Shown here one piece after another: positions 57,984 through 64,000 of a stretch of DNA of 64,000 nucleotides. The number at the start of each line of letters is the position of its first letter. Positions within the stretch are counted from its first letter, which is position 1. A program made the position numbers and the translations under genes. Under the pieces are notes generated by a model, which saw nothing but the letters and a program-made list of their open reading frames with translations, was not told the DNA's origin and did no database searches. Where the stretch lies: assembly GCF_009769735.1 (NCBI RefSeq), contig NZ_WSRO01000002.1:6398001-6462000 (forward strand), given 5' to 3'. The stretch is from Streptomyces sp. BA2 (GTDB lineage Bacteria; Actinomycetota; Actinomycetes; Streptomycetales; Streptomycetaceae).

Positions 57984-58652
57984 GTGATCCAGGATCTGTT
58001 CAGTCCCTCCGTCCAGCACGCGCTCGACATCGTCGGGATCTTCGTCTTCGCGATCTCCGGCGCCCTGCTCGCCGTACGCAAGAACTTCGACGTCTTCGGG
58101 ATCGTCGTGCTCGCCGAGGTCACCGCGCTGGGCGGGGGGATCTTCCGTGACGTGGTCATCGGGGCGGTGCCGCCCGCCGCCTTCGTCGACCTCGGCTACT
58201 TCATCACGCCGCTGTTCGCCGCCGCCCTGGTGTTCTTCCTGCACCCGGAGGTGGAGCGCACGCAGCTCGCGGTGAACGTCTTCGACGCCGCGGGCCTCGG
58301 ACTCTTCTGCGTCACCGGCACGACCAAGGCGTACGACTACGGCCTCGGCCTCACCGCGTCGGCGGCCCTGGGGCTCGCGACCGCGGTGGGCGGCGGCGTG
58401 CTGCGCGACATCATCGCCAACGAAGTGCCCTCGCTGGTGCGCTGGGACCGCGACCTGTACGCCGTGCCCGCGATCGTCGGCTCCGCGATGGTCGCGCTCT
58501 GCATCAACTACGACATGGTGAACGCCTTCACCAGCACCCTCGCCGTGATCACGACCTTCGTCCTGCGGCTGCTCGCGCTGCGCTACCACTGGCGCGCGCC
58601 GCGGGCCTGGCACCGGCGGTCGACGGCGGTGGAGGTGGAGGACGTCGCGTAG
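57984..58652 (+). CDS. TRIC-type cation channel (UPF0126 family)
   Basis: 222-residue membrane protein with seven predicted helices in two pseudo-repeats, each carrying the family motif: ALGGGIFRDVVIG and AVGGGVLRDIIAN. Bacterial members are trimeric monovalent cation channels related to animal TRIC. The GTG at 57984 has no ribosome site; TAAGAAT 6 bases upstream suggests a leaderless transcript. It is followed by a charged C-terminal tail (VEVEDVA). Confidence 0.9.
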   Translation: MIQDLFSPSVQHALDIVGIFVFAISGALLAVRKNFDVFGIVVLAEVTALGGGIFRDVVIGAVPPAAFVDLGYFITPLFAAALVFFLHPEVERTQLAVNVFDAAGLGLFCVTGTTKAYDYGLGLTASAALGLATAVGGGVLRDIIANEVPSLVRWDRDLYAVPAIVGSAMVALCINYDMVNAFTSTLAVITTFVLRLLALRYHWRAPRAWHRRSTAVEVEDVA

Positions 58653-58723
58653 GCGAGGCTCGTGCGGACCCGGCTCAGCAGAAAAAGCTACCGCTCAGTA
58701 ATTTCATGTTGTACGTTGCTGGC

Positions 58724-59593
58724 ATGGCAGAGGCAGCATCCATACCGGCAGCGGTGCCCGCGAGCATCGGCGACAGCGAGTTCGACCGCGACACCGCGGT
58801 CACCCGGCGGGAGCCCGGCGTCTATGACATCGACCTCTCCGCGGGGTGGACGATCATCAACGCCGTCAACGGCGGCTATCTCCTCGCGGTCCTCGGCCGC
58901 GCGCTGGCCGACGCCCTGCCGCACGCGGACCCCTTCACCGTCTCCGCGCACTACCTGACGGCGTCCCACCCCGGGCCCGCCGTGATCCGCACGGACACGG
59001 CGCGCGCCGGGCGGACCCTGTCGACCGGGCAGGCCTCGCTCTTCCAGTACGACGAGGAGGGGCGCGAGGTCGAGCGGATCCGCGTGCTCGCCTCGTACGG
59101 GGATCTGGCGGGGCTTCCCGACGACGTCCGTACGACGGCCAAGGCGCCCGCGCTGCCGCCGATCGAGCAGTGCTTCGGGCCGCAGGACGCCCCGGACCAC
59201 CGTCCTGTGCCCGGCAGCTCGGCGATCAGTGACCGGCTCTTCCTGAAGCTGGACCCGGCCACCCTGGGGTGGGCCCTCGGCGAGCCCTCCGGCAAGGGGG
59301 AGATGCGGGCCTGGTTCGGCCTGGCGGACGGGCGTGACGCGGATCCGCTGTCGCTGCTGCTGGCGGTGGACGCGCTGCCGCCGACGGCGTTCGAGCTGGG
59401 CCTCTCCGGCTGGGTGCCGACGGTGGAGCTGACGGTCCACGTCCGGGCCCGCCCCGCCCCCGGCCCTCTCCGCGTCTCGATCACCACGCGGAACCTGGCG
59501 GGGGGCTTCTTGGAGGAGGACGCGGAGGTCTGGGACAGCGCGGACCGCCTGGTCGCCCAGTCGCGTCAGCTGGCGCGGGTCCGGCTGGCCTGA
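58724..59593 (+). CDS. thioesterase-superfamily protein (double hotdog fold)
   Basis: 289-residue acyl-CoA thioesterase-like protein: INAVNGGYLLAVLGRALADA and PFTVSAHYLTASHPGPAVIR are the first hotdog, and PLSLLLAVDALPPTAFELGL and VPTVELTVHVRARPAPGPLR the second. Homologues hydrolyse acyl-CoA, but the substrate is not readable. ATG 58724 is preferred; TACGTT at 58712-58717 ends 6 bases before it, compatible with leaderless transcription. An ATG at 58706 is in frame. Confidence 0.88.
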   Translation: MAEAASIPAAVPASIGDSEFDRDTAVTRREPGVYDIDLSAGWTIINAVNGGYLLAVLGRALADALPHADPFTVSAHYLTASHPGPAVIRTDTARAGRTLSTGQASLFQYDEEGREVERIRVLASYGDLAGLPDDVRTTAKAPALPPIEQCFGPQDAPDHRPVPGSSAISDRLFLKLDPATLGWALGEPSGKGEMRAWFGLADGRDADPLSLLLAVDALPPTAFELGLSGWVPTVELTVHVRARPAPGPLRVSITTRNLAGGFLEEDAEVWDSADRLVAQSRQLARVRLA

Positions 59594-59649
59594 CCCCTGA
59601 ACCGCCGCTTCGCGGCGGATCATTCCCGCCCACCCACCCGATTGCCCCG

Positions 59650-59776
59650 CGGCTGGATTTTCAGCCCGTCCGGCGTTTGAGGACGAACTCGGCGGAGCCG
59701 GTGATTGACGGCAACCAAGGCTCCCGAAAGGCCCCCGCGCCAGAGCGGGTTTTCGGGAAGGGGTGGGGTTGGGGAC
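59650..59776. repeat. second copy of the REP-like inverted-repeat element
   Basis: Shares two blocks with the element at 12694-12858: the GCCCGTCCGGCGTTTGAGGAC core (59663-59683, small hairpin GGCTG.../...CAGCC before it) and the end block from aaggcccccgcgcc through gcgggttttcgggaaggg to ttgggga (59727-59775). About 44 bases are inserted between them relative to the first copy. Like the first copy it lies between convergent genes and may terminate both. Confidence 0.8.
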
Positions 59777-59784
59777 AAATCTCC

Positions 59785-60825
59785 CTACCCCACAAGCAGC
59801 ACGCCCCCATAAGAAACCCCCGCCACCACCACCCACGCACAAAATCCAAGTGCCGCCACCCGCCCACCCGTTCGGGCGAGGGAGGGCAAGTCCACCGCCG
59901 AGCCCAGGCCGAACAACGCCGCAGCCAGCAGTAGTTCCTGCGCGTGCCCCGCCACGTCAAGCGCAGCCCCAGGCACCCACCCGGTACTCCGTACCGCCAC
60001 CATCCCGATGAACCCCGCCACGAACAGCGGCAGCAACGGCGGCCTCCGCCTCCCCGCCCCGCGCGCAGCGGTCACGCGGGCCCGCAGCGAAAGCCCCACC
60101 GCCGCCACCAGCGGCGCAAGCACCGCCACCCGCATCAGCTTCACCAGAACCGCATCCCCCAGCGCCCCCGCCCCCGCGGTCTGCGCGGTGGCCACCACCT
60201 GCCCCACGTCGTGGACACTGGCCCCGGCCCACCGCCCGAACTCCGCGTCGCTCAGCCCCAACGGCCCCTGCAGCAACGGCAGTACGGCGATGGCGAGCGT
60301 CCCGCACAGCGTCACGAGCGCCACCGATACCGCCGCGTCACGCTCCTCGCTCTCGGTCACCTCACTGACCGCGCCGATCGCGGACGCGCCGCAGATCGAG
60401 TAGCCGGTCGCGATCAGGAGCGGCTGGTCGCCGGGCAGTCCCATCCGGCGGCCGAGCCACCACGTCCCGAAGAACGTCGCCGCCACCACCCCGAGCACCA
60501 TCACCACCGTCGCCCAGCCGAGGCCGAGGACGTCGTCCAGGCTCAGCTTCAGGCCGAGCAGGACGATGCCGAGCCGCATCAGCCGCTTCCCGGCGAGGGA
60601 GAGCCCTGCCTTGCCCCGGCCGCGTACGACAGCGCGTATCCCCGGCACATGCGCCGCCGCGAGCCCGAGCACCACGGCCGCCGTCAGCATCGGCACCGCC
60701 GGGATCAGGGCGTGTGTCGCCCAGGCCACCGCGACACCGAGGGCCGCGAGAGCGAGCCCCGGCAGCGGGCGGGGGCCGGGAGGCGACACCGGAGAGATGT
60801 GCTGACGCTGCCCCAGAAGCGCCAT
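59785..60825 (-). CDS. YeiH family putative sulfate/sulfite exporter
   Basis: 346-residue membrane protein of UPF0324 (PSE family) with about 10 helices. Motifs: GLALAALGVAVAWATHALIP, MRLGIVLLGLKLSLDDVLGL, ATGYSICGASAIGAVSEVTE (the conserved Cys-Gly-Ala-Ser segment) and FGRWAGASVHDVGQVVATAQ. The family has been linked to export of sulfate, sulfite or related anions, with limited direct evidence. Its ATG shares one base with the stop of the cysteine dioxygenase gene (TGATG), so the two are coupled and probably form one sulfur pathway. Confidence 0.9.
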   Translation of the reverse strand: MALLGQRQHISPVSPPGPRPLPGLALAALGVAVAWATHALIPAVPMLTAAVVLGLAAAHVPGIRAVVRGRGKAGLSLAGKRLMRLGIVLLGLKLSLDDVLGLGWATVVMVLGVVAATFFGTWWLGRRMGLPGDQPLLIATGYSICGASAIGAVSEVTESEERDAAVSVALVTLCGTLAIAVLPLLQGPLGLSDAEFGRWAGASVHDVGQVVATAQTAGAGALGDAVLVKLMRVAVLAPLVAAVGLSLRARVTAARGAGRRRPPLLPLFVAGFIGMVAVRSTGWVPGAALDVAGHAQELLLAAALFGLGSAVDLPSLARTGGRVAALGFCAWVVVAGVSYGGVLLVG

Positions 60826-61421
60826 CAGCGGTCGGCCGGCAGCTCGTACACCCGGCGCACGCTGGTGCCGAGGCGGGAGATGTCCGCGCCGTACACGTGG
60901 AGCGAGATCGCCCGCTCCGTCCCGCCGTTCCAGACCCGGTGGATGTCGCCGGGCGGCGCGAAACCGCACACTGTGCCCTGCCCGTTGACCAGGTCCTCGG
61001 TGGCGACGAGTCGGGCCGGGGCACCGGAGGACGCCGGTATCAGCCGGTAGCGCCGCTCGTGCTCCGCGCCCTCGTGGACGCCCGCGACGCACCAGGACAC
61101 GTGGTCGTGGACCGGCGTCCGCTGGCCCGGCAGCCAGACGATGCCGACCACGGAGAAGCTGCCGTCGTGCTCGGCGTGCAGCAGATGCTGCCGGTAGCGC
61201 TCGGGATCCCCCTCGCGCTGCTCCTCGGTGAGGAGGTCGGCCGCGCCCAGATGCGGCGCGAGCCGTTCGCCGACCAGGTACGCCGTCAGATCCGGCGGAA
61301 GGCCCCGGCCGACGGCCTCGCGGACCCCGGAGACGAGGGCGTCGAGGCGCTCGGTGGTGCGGGACGCGCGGTACGCGGTGGTGGAGGCACTCATACTGGC
61401 AGCGTCTCGCCGCCGTTCCAT
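60825..61421 (-). CDS. cysteine dioxygenase family protein
   Basis: 198-residue cupin enzyme that would oxidise cysteine (or a related thiol) to the sulfinate with non-heme iron. The iron-binding histidines lie in GQRTPVHDHVSWCVAGVHEG and in GDIHRVWNGGTERAISLHVY. The start is uncertain: TTG 61430, GTG 61424, ATG 61421 and ATG 61394 are all in frame and none has a strong ribosome site. Cysteine sulfinate breakdown releases sulfite, which the coupled YeiH protein may export. A LysR gene lies just upstream on the same strand. Confidence 0.88.
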   Translation of the reverse strand: MERRRDAASMSASTTAYRASRTTERLDALVSGVREAVGRGLPPDLTAYLVGERLAPHLGAADLLTEEQREGDPERYRQHLLHAEHDGSFSVVGIVWLPGQRTPVHDHVSWCVAGVHEGAEHERRYRLIPASSGAPARLVATEDLVNGQGTVCGFAPPGDIHRVWNGGTERAISLHVYGADISRLGTSVRRVYELPADR

Positions 61422-61438
61422 CACGTCCAACGACAGTT

Positions 61439-61520
61439 TCTAAGCCGTTCTCCAACTCCCGCTTATAGATGGAGGTGATGGAGGTGATGGAGCGTGATGG
61501 AGCGGGATGGAGCGTTATGG
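61439..61520 (-). promoter_or_regulatory. dyad and gatggag repeats upstream of the cysteine dioxygenase gene
   Basis: TCTAAG (61439-61444) and CTTATAGA (61462-61469) form an imperfect dyad 17 bases apart, about 20 bases upstream of the start, a plausible LysR-type site. Immediately beyond it the unit atggag plus 3-4 bases is repeated five times, then atgggg (61469-61520). Confidence 0.5.
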
Positions 61521-61545
61521 GGCAGCCGGGCGGAGGCCGCGTGCC

Positions 61546-62451
61546 TCAGCAGCCCATCCGGTTCGCGGCGACCGCCTTCAGTTCCTCGAGTACCAGCGCC
61601 GTCGCGGGAATCCGCAGATGCTCCCGCAGCGCGTACGCCGAGACCTGCCGCCGTGACGCCGGATCGAGTGCCCGTCCCGTCACCTCCCGGTGGCGCAGGA
61701 AGTTGAGGACGAGCCCCGGCATCATCGCGATGCCGAGACCCTCGGCGACCAGGCTCTGGATGACGAGGTTGTCGTCCGTGGTGAAGGCGATGTCGGGCCT
61801 GAAGCCCTGCTCGGCGCATTCGTGCAGGAAGTTGGCGCGACAGCGCAGACAGCCCGCGATCCAGCGCTCTCCCGAGAGGTCGGCGAGCCTGACGGAACGG
61901 CGCCGGGCCAGCGGATGCCGGGACGGCAGGAGGACCGTCAACTGGTCCTCCATCAGCGGGATCTCCACCACCTCGTCCGGCACGTCCTCGTGCAGGCCGG
62001 GGTAGTGGAAGGCCAGCGTGACGTCGCAGTCGCCGTCCACCAGGCGCTGGAGCGACTCGGGTGGTTCGTTCTCCTGGAGTTCGACGCGTACGCCGGGATG
62101 GCTCGCCGCGAGCCGGGACAGCGCCTCGGGGATGAGGGTGGCGTTGGCGCTGGGGAAGGCGCAGATGCGGACGCGTCCGGTGCGCAGGCCCGTGATGGCG
62201 TTCATCTGCTGCTGGGCGGCGTCGATGTTGCCGAGGATGATCCCCGCGTGCCGGGACAGCGCCTCGCCCGCCTCGGTGAGGCGCATCCTGCGGCCGACGC
62301 GGGTGAACAGGACCGTGCCGACGGACCGTTCGAGCGCCTTCATCTGCTGGGTGATCGCGGGCTGTGTATAGCCGAGCGAGCGGGCGGCGGCGGAGTAGGA
62401 GCCGGTCCGGACCACTTCATGGAATGACCTGATGTGCCGGGAATCGAACAC
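61546..62451 (-). CDS. LysR-family regulator of the cysteine dioxygenase/YeiH genes (inferred)
   Basis: 301-residue LysR regulator: helix-turn-helix FDSRHIRSFHEVVRTGSYSA and LGYTQPAITQQMKALERSVG, then an effector domain (GRVRICAFPSANATLIPEAL, CDVTLAFHYPGL) and a typical GLGIAMMPGLVL. A Cys pair in the effector domain (CLRCRANFLHEC) could sense redox or thiols. GTG 62451 has TATGAT at 62463-62458 (minus strand), 6 bases upstream, so the mRNA is probably leaderless. It lies upstream of and parallel to the cysteine dioxygenase gene, which suggests but does not prove control. Confidence 0.9.
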   Translation of the reverse strand: MFDSRHIRSFHEVVRTGSYSAAARSLGYTQPAITQQMKALERSVGTVLFTRVGRRMRLTEAGEALSRHAGIILGNIDAAQQQMNAITGLRTGRVRICAFPSANATLIPEALSRLAASHPGVRVELQENEPPESLQRLVDGDCDVTLAFHYPGLHEDVPDEVVEIPLMEDQLTVLLPSRHPLARRRSVRLADLSGERWIAGCLRCRANFLHECAEQGFRPDIAFTTDDNLVIQSLVAEGLGIAMMPGLVLNFLRHREVTGRALDPASRRQVSAYALREHLRIPATALVLEELKAVAANRMGC

Positions 62452-62503
62452 GCCTGAATCATAAGCATGATCCGGAGAGGGCCGACAGGCCATCCTTGAC
62501 CGC

Positions 62504-63493
62504 GTGAAATCCGACCGGCTGCTCTCGATCCTGCTGCTGCTCCAGACTCGTGGGCAGGTCCCCGCCCATGAACTGGCCGACCGCCTCGAAGTCTCGGTGC
62601 GCACCATCTACCGCGACATCGACGCGCTCTCCGCCTCCGGCGTCCCGGTGTACGCCGAGCGGGGGCGGCACGGGGGCATCGCGCTCCTGCCCGGTTTCCG
62701 TACGGACGTCACGGGGCTCACGGCGGACGAGTCGCGGGCGCTGTTCATCCTGGCCGCGCAGGGCGCGCACGCCGCGCTCGGGCTCGACGCGGCGCTCGGC
62801 TCCGCGTTGCGCAAGGTCATGGCGGCGCTGCCCGCGCCGCACCGCCCCGCCGCCGAGCTGACGAGCCGCCGCATCCTCGTCGACTCGGCGCGCTGGATGC
62901 CGGGGCCGCGTGGATCGGATCCGGTCACCGTCGATCTCGACGTGTTGCAGGACGCCGTCTTCTCCGACCGGCGGCTGCGCCTGCGCTACCGGCACAGCGG
63001 CGACGCGGAGCCGCGCACCTACACCGTGGACCCCTACGGCCTCGTCTCGAAGGCGGGCGTCTGGTATCTGGTCGCCGACCGGCGCGGCGCCCCGCAGCTC
63101 TTCCGGGCCGACCGCGTGCAGGCGGCGACCTTGACGGACCTGCCCGTGCAGCGCAGGCCTGGTATCGAACTCACCGCTGTCTGGGGGGTGTTGAAGCGGC
63201 AGGTCGAGGACCGCCCGGTCGGCGTCGATGTGACGGCGCGGGTGGCGCGCGACCGGTTCGCCCAGTTCCTGCGCCTCAAGGGCCACTTCCTCAGCGTGCC
63301 TCCCGAGGATGACGGAGAGAGCGAGTGGATCACCGTCCGTCTCGGGTTCGGCGTCATCGGCGACGCCCGTACGCTGCTGCCGTTCGCCGCCAGTGTCGAG
63401 GTGCTCTCGCCGCCCGAGGTGCGCGCCGAGCTGGCGGAAGCCGCCGCCGCGGTCACCGGCCTGTACGAAGGAAGCGGCCCAGCTCGCCGGTGA
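62504..63493 (+). CDS. YafY-type WYL-domain transcriptional regulator
   Basis: 329-residue regulator with an N-terminal HTH_11 domain (RLLSILLLLQTRGQVPAHEL, LEVSVRTIYRDIDALSASGV), a WYL domain (about 135-210; YTVDPYGLVSKAGVWYLVAD) and a C-terminal WCX extension (RFAQFLRLKGHFLSVP). WYL regulators often sense nucleic-acid or small-molecule ligands. GTG 62504 is the start, without ribosome site. It is divergent from the LysR gene by 52 bases and its 3' end overlaps the convergent hydrolase by 41 bases. Confidence 0.9.
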   Translation: MKSDRLLSILLLLQTRGQVPAHELADRLEVSVRTIYRDIDALSASGVPVYAERGRHGGIALLPGFRTDVTGLTADESRALFILAAQGAHAALGLDAALGSALRKVMAALPAPHRPAAELTSRRILVDSARWMPGPRGSDPVTVDLDVLQDAVFSDRRLRLRYRHSGDAEPRTYTVDPYGLVSKAGVWYLVADRRGAPQLFRADRVQAATLTDLPVQRRPGIELTAVWGVLKRQVEDRPVGVDVTARVARDRFAQFLRLKGHFLSVPPEDDGESEWITVRLGFGVIGDARTLLPFAASVEVLSPPEVRAELAEAAAAVTGLYEGSGPARR

Positions 63494-64000
63494 GCTCGGC
63501 CGGCGCGTCCTCCTGTACGAGATGTCCCGCGCCCTCGATCAGGCGCAGCTCGGCGCCGGGGATCAGCTTGGCGAGCTCGTGGCCGCGCTCCACCGGGATC
63601 CAGGTGTCGTCCGTGCCCCAGCAGATGAGGACGGGCAGCGCCAACTCCCCGTAACGGCCCTGGACTTCATCGGTGAATCGCTGGTCGTTCTGCTCGATCT
63701 GCCGGTAGAACGCGGGCCTGCCCTCCTCCGTGGACCAGGGCTCGACCAGGCGGTCGAGCACCGCCGGGTGCAGGCCGCGGTGGCTCGCCGAACCGACGTA
63801 CTCGCGCACGAGTGCCTCGTGCAGGGCGGGCGGCAGCTGGTTGAAGACGTCGGCGTTCGCGCCGAGCAGGCGGTAGGTGGGGGAGCCCCACGGTGCGAGC
63901 GCCACCGGGTCGACGAGCGCGAGGCGCTCAAAGCGGGCGCCGTGCAGGAGGTGGGCGCGCAGGGCGACGCAGCCGCCGAAGTCATGGGCCACGACGGCCG
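63453..64000 (-). CDS. alpha/beta hydrolase, 5' end outside window
   Basis: C-terminal 182 codons of an alpha/beta-fold hydrolase; the start lies beyond base 64000. The nucleophile elbow reads VAHDFGGCVALR, with Asp instead of Ser, as in haloalkane dehalogenases and epoxide hydrolases. The acid is probably Asp in LICWGTDDTWIPVERG and the base His in IEGAGHLVQEDAP. So a C-X or epoxide bond is a more likely target than an ester. Convergent with, and overlapping, the WYL regulator gene. Confidence 0.85.
   Translation of the reverse strand, partial: AVVAHDFGGCVALRAHLLHGARFERLALVDPVALAPWGSPTYRLLGANADVFNQLPPALHEALVREYVGSASHRGLHPAVLDRLVEPWSTEEGRPAFYRQIEQNDQRFTDEVQGRYGELALPVLICWGTDDTWIPVERGHELAKLIPGAELRLIEGAGHLVQEDAPAELTGELGRFLRTGR

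Overview
The window is about 72% G+C by eye, with strongly G/C-biased third codon positions, GTG and TTG starts, many four-base stop/start overlaps and many secreted proteins and lipoproteins. Gene content and order point to a Streptomyces chromosome, in the conserved core rather than a mobile or terminal region. I see no insertion sequence, prophage, CRISPR array, rRNA or tRNA.

Layout, left to right. (1) 1-12.7 kb is an alpha-glucan block: glgE-treS-mak-glgB on the minus strand (the maltose-1-phosphate route to branched alpha-glucan), a secreted subtilase, a SnoaL-fold protein and glgP. glgX follows at 25-27.6 kb. (2) 12.9-24 kb holds extracellular proteases (two paralogous M4 metalloproteases, a streptogrisin-type S1 protease with a chitin-binding tail), a lipoprotein, a two-subunit ABC exporter and a decayed response-regulator fragment. 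(3) 24-31 kb: LysR regulator, glgX, two tandem L,D-transpeptidase lipoproteins and an enoyl-CoA hydratase. (4) 31-38 kb: an RsbW-like ATPase preceded by a candidate small RNA or attenuator, a degenerate NodB lipoprotein coupled to a beta-propeller lipoprotein, a GH25 lysozyme-fold protein, an NADP oxidoreductase, and an ECF sigma factor with its membrane partner. (5) 38-42.4 kb: FadR-type regulator, leuA with a leucine-rich leader peptide, a lone ABC ATPase, an EF-hand protein and a GNAT pseudogene. (6) 42.4-49.8 kb: a glycine/serine block, gcvT-gcvH-glyA-sdaA, behind a tandem glycine riboswitch, with a P-loop protein and two SseB-family genes on the other side. (7) 50-58 kb: a five-gene oligopeptide ABC importer and an M1 peptidase. 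(8) 58-64 kb: TRIC channel, thioesterase, a cysteine dioxygenase/YeiH exporter pair with a LysR regulator, a WYL regulator and a partial alpha/beta hydrolase.

The genes form several working groups. GlgE, TreS, Mak and GlgB build alpha-glucan, and GlgP and GlgX take it apart. Secreted proteases plus the oligopeptide importer fit protein scavenging. GcvT/H, GlyA and SdaA dispose of glycine and serine toward one-carbon units and pyruvate under glycine control. Cysteine dioxygenase plus YeiH fits sulfur-amino-acid oxidation and sulfite export.

The most interesting signals are regulatory or structural: the leuA leader peptide with competing hairpins and a leaderless promoter; the candidate RNA at 31.3-31.5 kb; a shared promoter block and 16-bp tandem repeats at the M4 protease pair; a REP-like element at two convergent gene ends; short tandem duplications that copy stop codons; and three decayed genes. 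All calls come from reading the sequence, with no database search.
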